Shown: piece by piece, positions 32,315 through 40,817 of the stretch
Layout: each line of letters starts with the position of its first letter
Numbering within the stretch: the first letter of the stretch is position 1
Assembly: GCA_022340315.1 (NCBI GenBank)
Contig: JAJDOD010000188.1
Span: 1 to 48,571, forward strand
Direction: 5' to 3'
DNA: 48,571 nt
Source: Silicimonas sp.
GTDB lineage: Bacteria; Pseudomonadota; Alphaproteobacteria; Rhodobacterales; Rhodobacteraceae
Program-made: the position numbers and the translations under genes
Notes under the pieces: generated by a model
Databases searched by the model: none
What the model saw: only the letters and a program-made list of their open reading frames with translations
What the model was told of the DNA's origin: nothing

Positions 32315-33964
32315 TCAGCGCGGCTCGGCCGAAAGACCCTTCCAGATGGCCCAGCACATCAGGAGAAGGATCAGCGTGAACGGCAGCCCTGTCGAGATCA
32401 CCATCGCTTGTAGCGAAGTCAGTCCGCCGCCAAGCAGAAGTGCGATGGCGACAAGGCCCTCGAAGGTGCACCAGAAGACCCGCTGCGGCACCGGCGCGTC
32501 GATCTTGCCGCCAGCGGTGATGGTGTCGATCACCAGCGATCCGCTGTCCGACGAGGTCACGAAGAACACGATGACCAGAACGATGCCGATGGTCGACGTG
32601 ATGCCCGACATCGGAAGACCTTCCAGCATCGCGAAGAGCGACAGCTCGGGCTTGTAGGCGTCGATCACGTTGGCCTTGACCAGGCTGGCTTCCGGGTTGG
32701 CGATCATGTCGTTGATCGCCGAACCACCGAATGTCGCCATCCAGAAGACGCAGACCAGCGACGGGATAATCAGCACGCAAACCACGAACTCGCGCACGGT
32801 GCGGCCCCGGCTGACGCGGGCGATGAACATGCCCACGAACGGTGACCACGAAATCCACCAGGCCCAGTAGAAGGCGGTCCAGCCCTGCATGTAGCCAAGG
32901 TCTTCGCGTCCGAACGGGTTCGAGAGCCGGAGAATCTCCTGGCCATAGGCACCGACGCCCGCAAAGAACTCCGTGATGATGGTGCCCGCCCCTGCGGCGA
33001 AGAGTACGAAGAGCAGAAGCGCGGCAGCGATCACCATGTTGATCTCGGACAGCACCTTGACTCCGCCATCAAGCCCCCGAAGGACCGAAATCAGCGCAAT
33101 GCCGGTGATGACGATGATCAGGATGATCTGCACGGTAACGCTGGAGGTGATGCCGTAGACATGCTCGAGGCCGGCATTTGCCTGTTGCGCCCCGATGCCC
33201 AGCGACGTGGCAAGACCGAAGAGTGTCGCGAACACCGCCAGGGTGTCGATGATGTGACCCCACCAGCCCCAGACGCGTTCGCCCAGGATCGGGTAGAAAG
33301 CGGATCGGATAGAAAGCGGCAAGCCTTTGTTGTAGCTGAACAAGGCCAGCGCCAGCGCAACGATGGCATAGATCGCCCAGGGGTGCAGTGCCCAGTGATA
33401 GGAGGTCGCGGCCAGCGCCATGCGGCGTGCCTCGGCGATGTTTTCCTCGATCAGCGCGCCGTCCTCGGTGAAGGGGCGCACGACGCCCAGCGGCTCGTCG
33501 CCCCAGGGTGTGCCGAAGTAGTAGGCCGGTTCGAGGACGCCGAAGAACATCAGACCGATGCCCATGCCGGCGGCAAAGAGCATCGCGAACCATCCCGGAT
33601 AGCCGTAATCGGGCTTGGCATCCGCGCCGCCCAGCCGGACGCTACCCATCGGTGTCACGATTAGCAGAAGACAGAAGATGACAAAGATGTTGGCCGCCAT
33701 CAGGAAGAACCAGTCGAATGTGCTGGTCAGGGCCGGACGCAGCCAGCCGAAGAAGTTCGCAGAAGGTTCGGGAAAGATCAGCGCGAAAAGCACGAAGGCC
33801 ACGACCGACAGGCCCGAAATGACGAAGACCGGATTGTGAATGTCCAGACCGAACGGCCCGATACTGGTTTCGATGTTGTCCTGGCCGATCTTGTAATCGG
33901 TCTGGATGACTTCCGAGTTACCCTCGGGCTCGGGTATCCCCTGGTTGACTGATTCATCGGCCAT
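32315..33964 (-). CDS. BCCT-family betaine/choline/carnitine-type transporter
   Basis: The product is 549 residues with 12 hydrophobic helices in BCCT register. GMGIGLMFFGVLEPAYYF is the Gly-rich helix 3 segment of Na+/H+-coupled BCCT carriers. The aromatic-rich signature WAWWISWSPFVGMFIARVSR supplies the quaternary-ammonium box, followed by GRTVREFV. The N-terminus (about 40 acidic residues) is longer than minimal. The likely substrate is a quaternary amine or dimethylsulfonio compound; sequence alone does not say which. AAGGGAAGGAGAG precedes the ATG. It stands alone with its own terminator hairpin and a 311-base upstream gap. Confidence 0.93.
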   Translation of the reverse strand: MADESVNQGIPEPEGNSEVIQTDYKIGQDNIETSIGPFGLDIHNPVFVISGLSVVAFVLFALIFPEPSANFFGWLRPALTSTFDWFFLMAANIFVIFCLLLIVTPMGSVRLGGADAKPDYGYPGWFAMLFAAGMGIGLMFFGVLEPAYYFGTPWGDEPLGVVRPFTEDGALIEENIAEARRMALAATSYHWALHPWAIYAIVALALALFSYNKGLPLSIRSAFYPILGERVWGWWGHIIDTLAVFATLFGLATSLGIGAQQANAGLEHVYGITSSVTVQIILIIVITGIALISVLRGLDGGVKVLSEINMVIAAALLLFVLFAAGAGTIITEFFAGVGAYGQEILRLSNPFGREDLGYMQGWTAFYWAWWISWSPFVGMFIARVSRGRTVREFVVCVLIIPSLVCVFWMATFGGSAINDMIANPEASLVKANVIDAYKPELSLFAMLEGLPMSGITSTIGIVLVIVFFVTSSDSGSLVIDTITAGGKIDAPVPQRVFWCTFEGLVAIALLLGGGLTSLQAMVISTGLPFTLILLLMCWAIWKGLSAEPR

Positions 33965-34275
33965 GCCGACTCTCCTTCCCTTTATTCATTTTTTTGGCAC
34001 GAGTCTCCGCCGCACAGGCCCCGGCACCGTCGCGCCGGTCGAGGACAAGTCCCACGTATTGCAGCGCTTGAAATGCGCCGTTTCCGGGGTCCGCTATACG
34101 TACTGCGTCTGCCTCGCCGGTGTGGCGGTGCCGTCGCACCGCTTTCTCGATTTGCCATCACCGGTCGGCGGACTGCCCACCCCTGCGGATCACTGTATGA
34201 AAGGGAACCTAAAGGAATCGTGCCAATACGGCAAATCTCCGCTCATTGGCGACACTTCCGGGTACATGCGGGCGT
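33965..34275 (-). other. Gap upstream of the BCCT gene, with one promoter candidate
   Basis: There is no gene here that I can support. On the minus strand TTGCCG (34234-34229), a 17-base spacer and TAGGTT (34211-34206) could be a promoter for the BCCT transporter, giving a leader of about 235 bases. An A/T run (33979-33994 region) precedes the ribosome site. Nothing else stands out. Confidence 0.3.
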
Positions 34276-34878
34276 CTATTGCGCGGCCATCTTGGCCGCC
34301 ATTTTCGCCGCGAGACGTTCGTGCGGCGGCGTGACGTAGTCATCCATCTTTTGTCGGATGCGGCGGATCTCCGGCTCGGTCCCGGTGGCGATCCGAAGCG
34401 GTTTCTGACCGTCGATCAGGTAGATCAGACAATGGCAATCGCCGGTGGTCAGCGACCGGGTGATACCCACGCCGATGATCTGGTCGAGATCAACCGTGGC
34501 GAGGATCTGACCGCGGCCGCGGGGATTGCGCGACACGAAACGGATTTCCTGCCGCGTGCGGTCGACCTGGACTTCGGGCCGGAACCCGCGCGGCGAAACC
34601 GACAGGGCCAGACCGCCGAGCATCCCCAGAACGCAGGTCAGCACCAGCTTCACCATCATGGTGTCGCCTGCATAGAGCGAGCCCGGCAGCAGCCACTGCG
34701 CGAAGGCACTGAGAAGGAGCGCGATGCCTAACAGGGTCAGCCCCCACTCGATCATCAGATCCGAGGCCTTTTCCTGCATGTCCGCGGGCCGCAGCCGAAA
34801 GCCCCAAGGCATCTCGATCTGCTCCAGAAGCGGCGTGTCGCCGTCTGCCATCTTCGATATCCTGCTGAATGCGTTCAT
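34276..34878 (-). CDS. Conserved membrane protein, unknown
   Basis: The product is 200 residues from MNAFSRISKMADGDTPLLEQ. Two adjacent hydrophobic helices occur at about residues 46-65 (LMIEWGLTLLGIALLLSAFA) and 72-96 (GDTMMVKLVLTCVLGMLGGLAL). A soluble beta-rich domain follows (EVQVDRTRQEIRFVSRNPRG, then TVDLDQIIGVGI) that resembles a small PH-like strand pattern, and a C-terminal KMAAKMAA repeat. GAAGG upstream supports ATG 34878; an internal ATG nine codons on is possible. The domain is not one I can name. Confidence 0.75.
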   Translation of the reverse strand: MNAFSRISKMADGDTPLLEQIEMPWGFRLRPADMQEKASDLMIEWGLTLLGIALLLSAFAQWLLPGSLYAGDTMMVKLVLTCVLGMLGGLALSVSPRGFRPEVQVDRTRQEIRFVSRNPRGRGQILATVDLDQIIGVGITRSLTTGDCHCLIYLIDGQKPLRIATGTEPEIRRIRQKMDDYVTPPHERLAAKMAAKMAAQ

Positions 34879-35001
34879 TGCGCCTTCAGTTCCAATCCAC
34901 TCAATCGACACGATAGCGGCGGATCGTGGCAAGAATTAGACGAACATGGGCGGGTTAAGACCGGGTAAATGTTGCACTTTATCCATAGCCGGCATCGGCT
35001 G

Positions 35002-35029
35002 TTGCACAAATCTCCAGCACGTGTATATA
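35002..35029 (+). promoter_or_regulatory. Promoter of the rpsF operon
   Basis: TTGCAC (35002-35007), a 16-base spacer and TATATA (35024-35029) form a near-consensus housekeeping promoter about 100 bases before rpsF, as expected for a ribosomal protein operon. The resulting leader (about 35037-35135) is long enough for feedback control by S6:S18, which is known in other bacteria, but I cannot confirm the structure here. Confidence 0.6.
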
Positions 35030-35135
35030 CCGCCCGTTCGCCGCAGGATTGCTTGACCGGCGCAGCCTCTCGTGGACGGGCGCGGCGACATCTGAACCGT
35101 CCTATGAAGTGCGCCCTGACAGAACTGGAGTACCC

Positions 35136-35498
35136 ATGCCTCTCTATGAGCATGTGATGATTGCGCGGCAGGACCTGTCCAACGCGCAGGCTGAAGGCCT
35201 CGTCGAACATTTCAGCACCGTTCTCGCCGACAACGAAGGCAAGGTTGTCGAAAGCGAGTACTGGGGCGTCAAGACGATGGCCTACAAGATCAACAAGAAC
35301 CGCAAGGGCCACTATGCCTTCCTGAAAACCGATGCGCCTGCCGCCGCGGTTCAGGAGATGGAACGCCTGATGCGTCTGCATGACGACGTGATGCGGGTTC
35401 TCACCATCAAGGTCGATGCGCACGAGGAGGGCCCCTCGGTCCAGATGCGCAAATCCGACGAACGCGAAGGTCGCCGCGGTCGCGACGATCGCCGGTAA
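35136..35498 (+). CDS. rpsF: Ribosomal protein S6
   Basis: This is a 30S platform protein that pairs with S18. The product is 120 residues from MPLYEHVMIARQDLSNAQAE, the canonical opening. Signatures ESEYWGVKTMAYKINKNRKGHY and DDVMRVLTIKVDAHEEGPS follow, with a basic/acidic tail (EREGRRGRDDRR). An upstream in-frame ATG at 35049 is rejected; the chosen ATG has CTGGAG before it. It is first in rpsF-rpsR-rplI. Confidence 0.98.
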   Translation: MPLYEHVMIARQDLSNAQAEGLVEHFSTVLADNEGKVVESEYWGVKTMAYKINKNRKGHYAFLKTDAPAAAVQEMERLMRLHDDVMRVLTIKVDAHEEGPSVQMRKSDEREGRRGRDDRR

Positions 35499-35511
35499 GG
35501 AGGGCTAAATC

Positions 35512-35739
35512 ATGGCAGCAAAACCGTTTTTCCGCCGCCGCAAGGTCTGCCCCTTCTCGGGCGACAATGCACCCAAGATCGACTACAAGGACGCGAAACT
35601 GCTTCAGCGCTATATCAGCGAGCGCGGCAAGATCGTTCCGTCCCGGATCACCGCCGTCTCGGCAAAGAAGCAGCGTGAACTGGCCCGTGCGATCAAGCGC
35701 GCCCGCTTCCTCGCCCTTCTGCCCTACGCGGTCAAATAA
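35512..35739 (+). CDS. rpsR: Ribosomal protein S18
   Basis: The product is 75 residues, normal length. It opens [20 protein letters not shown], with the central [20 protein letters not shown] and [20 protein letters not shown] blocks that define S18. It binds S6 on the 30S subunit. GGAGGG precedes the start, 13 bases after rpsF. Confidence 0.98.
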   Translation: MAAKPFFRRRKVCPFSGDNAPKIDYKDAKLLQRYISERGKIVPSRITAVSAKKQRELARAIKRARFLALLPYAVK

Positions 35740-35751
35740 GGAGGAAGACCC

Positions 35752-36411
35752 ATGCAAGTTATCCTTCTCGAACGCGTGGCCAAGCTGGGCCAGATGGGCG
35801 ATGTCGTGACCGTCAAGGACGGCTACGCGCGCAATTTCCTTCTGCCGCAGAAGAAGGCGCTCTGGGCGTCGGATGCCAACGTCAAGGCATTCGAGGCCGA
35901 CAAGGCGCAGCTTGAGGCGCAGAACCTCGAGACCAAGAAAGAAGCCGAGGCGCTCGCCGCCAAGCTGAACGGGCAGCAGTTCATCGTGATTCGCCAGGCC
36001 TCCGACGGCGGCAACCTCTATGGTTCCGTCACCACGCGCGACGCGGCCGATGCCGCCACCGAGAACGGCTTCACGATCGAGCGCCGCCAGGTGAACATCG
36101 TGACCCCGATCAAGGAGCTTGGCGTTCACAAGGTGACGATCACGCTGCACCCGGAAGTCGATGCCGAGATCGAACTGAACGTGGCCCGCTCGAACGAAGA
36201 GGCCGAGCTTCAGGCCCAGGGCATCGACGTGGTCGAGCAACAGGCCGAGGAAGAGGCGCAAGCCGATCTCGAAATCGCCGAACTGTTCGACGAGATCGGT
36301 GCCGCCGAGCTTGACGAGCTTGAAAGCGTTGACGCGGCGCCGTCTGCGGATGAAGCCCCGGCCGAGGAAGCCGAGACTTCCGAAGAGACCGAGGAAGACG
36401 ACGAAAAGTAG
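35752..36411 (+). CDS. rplI: Ribosomal protein L9 with long acidic C-terminal extension
   Basis: The product is 219 residues, whereas typical L9 has about 150. The N-terminal domain is standard ([20 protein letters not shown], then [19 protein letters not shown]), followed by the long helix and the C-terminal rRNA-binding domain ([37 protein letters not shown], ending near 148). The remaining ~70 residues are Glu/Asp/Ala-rich and probably disordered. GGAGGAAG precedes the start, 12 bases after rpsR. Similar extensions exist in other Rhodobacteraceae as far as I recall; a role is unknown. Confidence 0.97.
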   Translation: MQVILLERVAKLGQMGDVVTVKDGYARNFLLPQKKALWASDANVKAFEADKAQLEAQNLETKKEAEALAAKLNGQQFIVIRQASDGGNLYGSVTTRDAADAATENGFTIERRQVNIVTPIKELGVHKVTITLHPEVDAEIELNVARSNEEAELQAQGIDVVEQQAEEEAQADLEIAELFDEIGAAELDELESVDAAPSADEAPAEEAETSEETEEDDEK

Positions 36412-36436
36412 TCGTCTCTCCCGACACGAAATCTTG

Positions 36437-36474
36437 TCAGGCGGCTCCCGAACGGGGCCGCCTGATCTCTTTTC
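36437..36474 (+). terminator. Intrinsic terminator of the rpsF-rpsR-rplI operon
   Basis: TCAGGCGGC (36437-36445) pairs with GCCGCCTGA (36457-36465) across an 11-base loop and is followed by TCTCTTTTC. It lies 25 bases after the rplI stop. Confidence 0.88.
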
Positions 36475-36571
36475 AGGCCGAAGAACTCGCGGCAACGGCG
36501 ACACGCGGGAACCCCGCGACTTGGAACAGGATTCATGCTAAAGTCCGGGCGTCCAGTCGCGGGGGAATATT

Positions 36572-37783
36572 GTGCCGGACGTTGAGACATTCGATGCAGT
36601 CGTGGTCGGCGCCGGGTGGGCGGGCCTTTCGGTAAGCCAGGGGCTCGGCCAAGCCGGCTATGGACATGTCGTGCTTGAGCGGGACCGGATCTGCCAGATC
36701 TGGCGCTCGCAGCGATGGGCGAGCTTTCACATGAACACCCCGAACATGGCGACCGTTCTGCCGGGCGATCACTACGAAGGACCCGACCCCGAGGGATACA
36801 TGACCCGCGACGAATTCGTGGCGATGGCCGAGGACTATGCCCGTCGGCATCGCCTTCCGGTGCGCGAGGGCGTCCGGGTCGATGACGTTCGCGCGGTGAA
36901 CGGCGGGTACGAGACCCGCACCCCGGAAGGAACCTTCAGATCCCGCCACGTTGTGGTCGCTTCGGGAAACCTCAACGTGCCGAAAAGGCCCGCATACTCA
37001 GACCGCATTCCGGCGGGCGTCACCCAGATCGACGGGTCCGACTACCGCGATGCCGGAAGCCTGCGCGAGGGCGCGATCCTCGTCATCGGATGCGGAAACT
37101 CCGGTGGCCAGATCGCCGAGGACATCGCGCTTTCGGGTCGTACCGTTTTCCTTTCAACGGGCCGCAACGGGCGGGCGCCGCGACGGTATCGGGGAAAGGA
37201 TATCATCGTCTGGCTGACCGAGACCGGGCGCATGGCGATGCCGCGCCAGGTGGCCTCGGGGCGCGGGCTTGTCGGTGCCACCCATACAATCAGCCTGCAA
37301 TCCCTGAGCGCGATGGGCATCACCCTGCTGGGCCGGTTGTCGGACGTGGCGACGGACGGAACCCTGTGCTTCGACGATACGCTGGCCGAGAGTGCCGCCT
37401 TCGGCGACGCGATGTCGCAAGCTCTGCGTGACGAGATCGACGAGTTCATCGCGCGAAATGGTCTCGACGTTCCCGATGCGGTTCCCGATCCGGCGGAAAC
37501 GGTCGCGCCAAGGTTCCCCGACCCGCCGATCCTCGAACTCGACCTGGCCGAGTGCGGTATCACGACCGTGATCTGGTCGACCGGTTTCCGTGGCGACTTC
37601 AGCTGGCTTCGCGTGGACGGCGCCCTCGACGAAAGGGGGAACCCCGTGGTCAAGGACTGCGCGTCCGTTCCCGGCATCTACTTTGCCGGCCTGGATTCCC
37701 TCGCCTCGCTCAAGGCCGGCACGGTGCTTGCCGCGGCGGACGAGACCAAGCGCATCCTGAGCCTGATCGGCGCGGCGGGATAG
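36572..37783 (+). CDS. FAD/NAD(P)-binding monooxygenase-like protein
   Basis: The product is 403 residues from a GTG start with GGGGGAA before it. The N-terminal FAD-binding motif is VVVGAGWAGLSVSQGLGQAG. The second dinucleotide motif, VIGCGNSGGQIAEDIALSGR at about residues 170-190, binds NADPH. It resembles the CzcO/flavin-containing monooxygenase group (Rossmann-Rossmann with IWRSQRWASFHMNTPNMATV), though the exact FMO/BVMO fingerprint is not obvious. The C-terminal ATG-like motif is VPGIYFAGLDSLASLKAGTV. The substrate is unknown. It stands between the rpsF operon terminator and the SRAP gene. Confidence 0.85.
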   Translation: MPDVETFDAVVVGAGWAGLSVSQGLGQAGYGHVVLERDRICQIWRSQRWASFHMNTPNMATVLPGDHYEGPDPEGYMTRDEFVAMAEDYARRHRLPVREGVRVDDVRAVNGGYETRTPEGTFRSRHVVVASGNLNVPKRPAYSDRIPAGVTQIDGSDYRDAGSLREGAILVIGCGNSGGQIAEDIALSGRTVFLSTGRNGRAPRRYRGKDIIVWLTETGRMAMPRQVASGRGLVGATHTISLQSLSAMGITLLGRLSDVATDGTLCFDDTLAESAAFGDAMSQALRDEIDEFIARNGLDVPDAVPDPAETVAPRFPDPPILELDLAECGITTVIWSTGFRGDFSWLRVDGALDERGNPVVKDCASVPGIYFAGLDSLASLKAGTVLAAADETKRILSLIGAAG

Positions 37784-37815
37784 ACCCGGACCGAGACCGG
37801 GCGTAGGGTCGGGAC

Positions 37816-38475
37816 ATGTGCGGGAGGTTCGCAATCACGTTGCCGGATGATGCAATGGCGTCGCTCTTCGCGGCGGTGCCGGGCAACGACCTGCCCCACG
37901 TTCCGAACTACAACGTCTGCCCGACCAATCAGGTGCACACCGTGACCAGCGAAGACGGCAACCGTCGGCTCCGCCCGATGCGTTGGGGGTTCCTGCCGCA
38001 TTGGTACAAGGCCGAGAACGACGGCCCTCTCTTGATCAATGCGCGCGCCGAGACCATTGCCGAGAAGCCGGCCTTCAAGGCTGCAGCACGCGAACGCCGC
38101 TGCCTGATCCCCGCGAGCGGTTTCTATGAATGGACCAAGGACGAGGACGGCAAGCGGCTGCCCTGGTACATCCATCCCGCGAAGGGCGAGGTGCTGGCCT
38201 TCGCGGGCATCTGGCAGACCTGGGAGAGGGACGGAAAGGCGCACACGACCTGCGCCATTGTCACGACCGGCGCAAACAAGGTGATGTCGAAGATCCACCA
38301 CCGGATGCCCGTGGTCCTTGCCGCGGCGGACTGGCCGCTCTGGCTGGGCGAGGCGGGAAAGGGCGCCGCCGCGCTTATGTCGGCCGCGCCGGAGGATGCC
38401 CTCGAGTTTTATCGCGTCGATCCGAAAGTGAACTCGAACCGGGTCGCCGGAGAGGATCTGATCGCGCCCATTTGA
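37816..38475 (+). CDS. SRAP-domain protein (YedK/HMCES), abasic-site shield
   Basis: This protein forms a covalent thiazolidine link with abasic sites in single-stranded DNA and protects them. The product is 219 residues. All catalytic residues match E. coli YedK: Cys2 (MCGRFA, used after Met removal), Asn75 in INARAET, Glu105 in SGFYEW and His162 in KIHHRMP. The length and order are standard. It lies 32 bases after the flavoprotein gene, so co-transcription is possible; no LexA box was seen. Confidence 0.96.
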   Translation: MCGRFAITLPDDAMASLFAAVPGNDLPHVPNYNVCPTNQVHTVTSEDGNRRLRPMRWGFLPHWYKAENDGPLLINARAETIAEKPAFKAAARERRCLIPASGFYEWTKDEDGKRLPWYIHPAKGEVLAFAGIWQTWERDGKAHTTCAIVTTGANKVMSKIHHRMPVVLAAADWPLWLGEAGKGAAALMSAAPEDALEFYRVDPKVNSNRVAGEDLIAPI

Positions 38476-38535
38476 CCCCGCCGCCCTATTGGCGCGGGCG
38501 CCCTGCGTGCTCAAAGCAGAGGCATGGGCCGCCGG

Positions 38536-38988
38536 TCAGGGCGCCGGCATCACCGTCAGCATTTCGCCATCGCTCCAGACAACGGCCTCGAAGCAAAGCT
38601 GTGCCCCCGCCCCACCGCACCAGACGCCGTCGCGGGCGATCATCAGGATCGGACGATCATCCCACTCCATCATCCGCCAGCCTTCTGCCTGGAAACGCCA
38701 GGAGCGGTCGCCGATCACGGCGTGCAGCGCGCAACCGCCCGAGCCGCAGAATGCCGAAGCCATCGAGGTGCAGGAGAATTTGCTTTCATCCACCACGCGA
38801 TCCAGCGTGCCATCGCCATCGAGATCGATCTCGGTCGCTGCATCGCCTTCGGAGAACCGGCCATCGTCGAAGCTTTCGCAGAAGGAGCGTGCCTCGGTGA
38901 TGATGTCGCCGACCTTATCCGCGGATAAGGTCTGGGTAGACAGGATAAGGGTCAGAATGGCGAGAACCGCACGTCGCAAGTGGCTCAC
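38536..38988 (-). CDS. Secreted protein of unknown function with Asp/Gly loop
   Basis: The product is 150 residues. A signal peptide is present (MSHLRRAVLAILTLILSTQT, cleavage about LSA-DK). The mature part has EIDLDGDGTLDRVVDE, an EF-hand-like calcium loop also seen in FG-GAP-type folds, and six cysteines that could form disulfides. No named family is recognised. It starts one base after the irr stop on the same strand, so it is translated from the irr message; a link to iron or heme status is possible but only contextual. Confidence 0.75.
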   Translation of the reverse strand: MSHLRRAVLAILTLILSTQTLSADKVGDIITEARSFCESFDDGRFSEGDAATEIDLDGDGTLDRVVDESKFSCTSMASAFCGSGGCALHAVIGDRSWRFQAEGWRMMEWDDRPILMIARDGVWCGGAGAQLCFEAVVWSDGEMLTVMPAP

Positions 38989-38989
38989 G

Positions 38990-39406
38990 TCAGCGCTTCC
39001 TCAGCCGGATCACGACATCGACCTTGGCGATCTCGGCCCCTTCGGGCGCTTTTGGCAGGCGCCTGATCTCAAGCTGGTCTGCCGGGGCATCGGTGAGCCG
39101 CGCTTCGTCCTCCCAGAAGAAATGCGGGTGATCGTCGGTCCGCGTGTCGAAGTAGCTTTTCGAGCCATCGACAGTGATCTCTTGCACCAACCCGGAATCG
39201 CAGAAGGCGCGGAGCGTGTTGTAGACGGTTGCAAGCGATACCGCCTCGCCCGCCTTCTGGCTGGCGGCGTGGAGGCTTTCGGCGGTCACGTGCCGGTCCT
39301 TTCCGTCGCCGACCAGCAGAGATGCCAGCGCCACACGCTGGCGCGTCGGGCGCACGCCCGCCCTTGCCAGCCACTCGGTCCCGCGTTTCTGAAATGCGTC
39401 GATCAT
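38990..39406 (-). CDS. irr: Irr-type Fur-family iron/heme regulator
   Basis: The product is 138 residues. The winged helix is Fur-like (GVRPTRQRVALASLLVGDG; VSLATVYNTLRAFCDSGLVQ). Position next to fabA and the short length point to Irr, which senses iron through heme in alphaproteobacteria. The heme/metal motif is reduced to H93-P-H95 (DDHPHFF), where rhizobial Irr has three adjacent His, and the N-terminal heme-regulatory Cys-Pro motif is absent. It is divergent from fabA and followed at one base by a secreted-protein gene. Confidence 0.85.
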   Translation of the reverse strand: MIDAFQKRGTEWLARAGVRPTRQRVALASLLVGDGKDRHVTAESLHAASQKAGEAVSLATVYNTLRAFCDSGLVQEITVDGSKSYFDTRTDDHPHFFWEDEARLTDAPADQLEIRRLPKAPEGAEIAKVDVVIRLRKR

Positions 39407-39506
39407 TGCCTGGTCACGCTCCTGTCGTCCCGACTATAGAGAAATTCGGGCCTTGTCTTCAACGGCCTAATCGGAACGGCGCACAAAATTCGCCGATTGC
39501 ACGCAC

Positions 39507-39535
39507 TTGCGCCACAATCCGCCCCCCTGCTATGG
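39507..39535 (+). promoter_or_regulatory. Putative fabA promoter
   Basis: TTGCGC (39507-39512), a 17-base spacer and CTATGG (39530-39535) lie about 40 bases before the fabA start. The same layout recurs before fabB (TTGCCC, 17, CTACAC). Sequence matches are moderate. Confidence 0.4.
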
Positions 39536-39577
39536 GGCGGTCACCCTTTGCAAAACAACAGCCCCGGAGCAGCATTG

Positions 39578-40087
39578 ATGAGCCAGTTTCCATCTTCCTT
39601 CGACCGCGAGGGCCTTCTGGCCTGCGCCCGCGGAGAGTTGTTCGGCCCGGGCAACGCGCAACTTCCGGCGCCTCCGATGTTGATGATGGACCGGATCACC
39701 GAGGTTTCGGAGGATGGCGGCGAACATGGCAAGGGCCATGTGGTGGCCGAGTTCGACATCACGCCCGACCTCTGGTTTTTCGAATGCCACTTTCCCGGCA
39801 ACCCGATCATGCCGGGCTGCCTCGGCCTTGACGGGCTTTGGCAGCTGACCGGCTTCAACCTCGGATGGCGGGGCTGGACGGGGCGCGGCTATGCTTTGGG
39901 CGTGGGCGAGGTGAAGCTGACCGGGATGGTACGGCCCGACCGCAAGATGCTGACCTATTACGTCGATTTCACCAAGGCGGTGCAGTCGCGGCGGCTGACG
40001 ATGGGGGTCGCGGATGGCCGTGTCGAGGCCGATGGCGAGACCATCTACATGGTCAAGGACATGAAAGTGGCGCTGAGCGAGAGCTGA
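39578..40087 (+). CDS. fabA: FabA, 3-hydroxydecanoyl-ACP dehydratase/isomerase
   Basis: FabA introduces the cis double bond that starts unsaturated fatty acid synthesis. The 169 residues are normal for the hotdog enzyme. The catalytic His71 lies in [18 protein letters not shown] and Asp85 in [11 protein letters not shown]. The start ([14 protein letters not shown]) is supported by CCGGAG. FabB and FabI follow in this window but fabB is displaced by about 4.2 kb, although irr-fabA-fabB-fabI are usually adjacent in alphaproteobacteria. Confidence 0.97.
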   Translation: MSQFPSSFDREGLLACARGELFGPGNAQLPAPPMLMMDRITEVSEDGGEHGKGHVVAEFDITPDLWFFECHFPGNPIMPGCLGLDGLWQLTGFNLGWRGWTGRGYALGVGEVKLTGMVRPDRKMLTYYVDFTKAVQSRRLTMGVADGRVEADGETIYMVKDMKVALSES

Positions 40088-40199
40088 GGGCCGTCTACTC
40101 GCGCTTCAATCCTTAACGGACCGGACGCCCGCGCTATGTTGCGTGGGGTGTGTACGCGCATTTACCACTTGTTTCACTGGAAATCGGGCAACAACGCGA

Positions 40200-40243
40200 C
40201 GTCGGTATCACGTCGGTATCACGTCGGTATTACGTCGGTGGAT
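40200..40243 (+). repeat. 11-bp iteron array, copy B (four units)
   Basis: Units CGTCGGTATCA, CGTCGGTATCA, CGTCGGTATTA and CGTCGGTGGAT run head to tail. They match copy A (3584-3616) in reverse orientation, including the final variant unit. The array starts 112 bases after the fabA stop. A related preceding flank (ACGC(A/G)ACGTCGG) is also shared with copy A. Confidence 0.92.
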
Positions 40244-40807
40244 CGGTCGGCGGAAACCGATTGACGGCAGGCTGGGGCTGCGATCGGTAAGAAAGGTTGC
40301 CAGGTAGTTAACTGGCGGCAGAGGGACCGATGTCGGCTGTGCGGACCGAAACCTGTGTGTGCGTGAGATTGTCCAATTTCCGCCATCGCGATGGTGTAGG
40401 CCTATTCGCGATGCGACAACCAGTCTGTATCCACAGTCGCGCTCATCGAATGCAAGATCTTCCCCATGCCGCTCCTGCCAAGCGCCACTTTCGAGGTCGC
40501 GCCTGAACCGTTCCAGACCGAGCGTGATATCGCCAACCTTCCGGAATGAGGATATCGCAGCACGAACACGGGCATCGAGATATGCTGCCGGACGCCGCCA
40601 GTAGGCAGCAAGAAAGCCGTCTGAACAATCGTACGGGTCCAGAACCGGTGACACATTCACGTCGCCGAGCCATTTCGGGTAGTCATACATCGGTGGCAAC
40701 TAACCATCATCGAGTGCGGCGAGTTCCGGGAAGTAGTCAAACAGCCAAAAATCGCGAGAAGCGGCATTGTCGAAAATGCGCGAGCCGGACGTTCGACGGC
40801 TCGCCAT
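40208..40807 (-). pseudogene. Decayed C-terminal fragment of a class I SAM methyltransferase
   Basis: The minus strand from an ATG at 40807 reads IFDNAASRDFWLFDYFPELA, then LDDG and an in-frame TAG, then LPPMYDYPKWLGDVNV and DPYDCSDGFLAAYWRRPAAY, LDARVRAAISSF, and finally CGYRLVV near 40415. This is the C-terminal part of the common methyltransferase type-11 family (the FW-DYFPE and CxDGFxxAYWRRPxxYLD pattern). The SAM-binding N-terminal half is missing and a stop interrupts the rest. After 40415 the frame continues without resemblance into the iteron array. A fragment left after an insertion or deletion is the best reading. It begins 10 bases downstream of pepT. Confidence 0.75.
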
Positions 40808-40817
40808 CGTGACGGCC

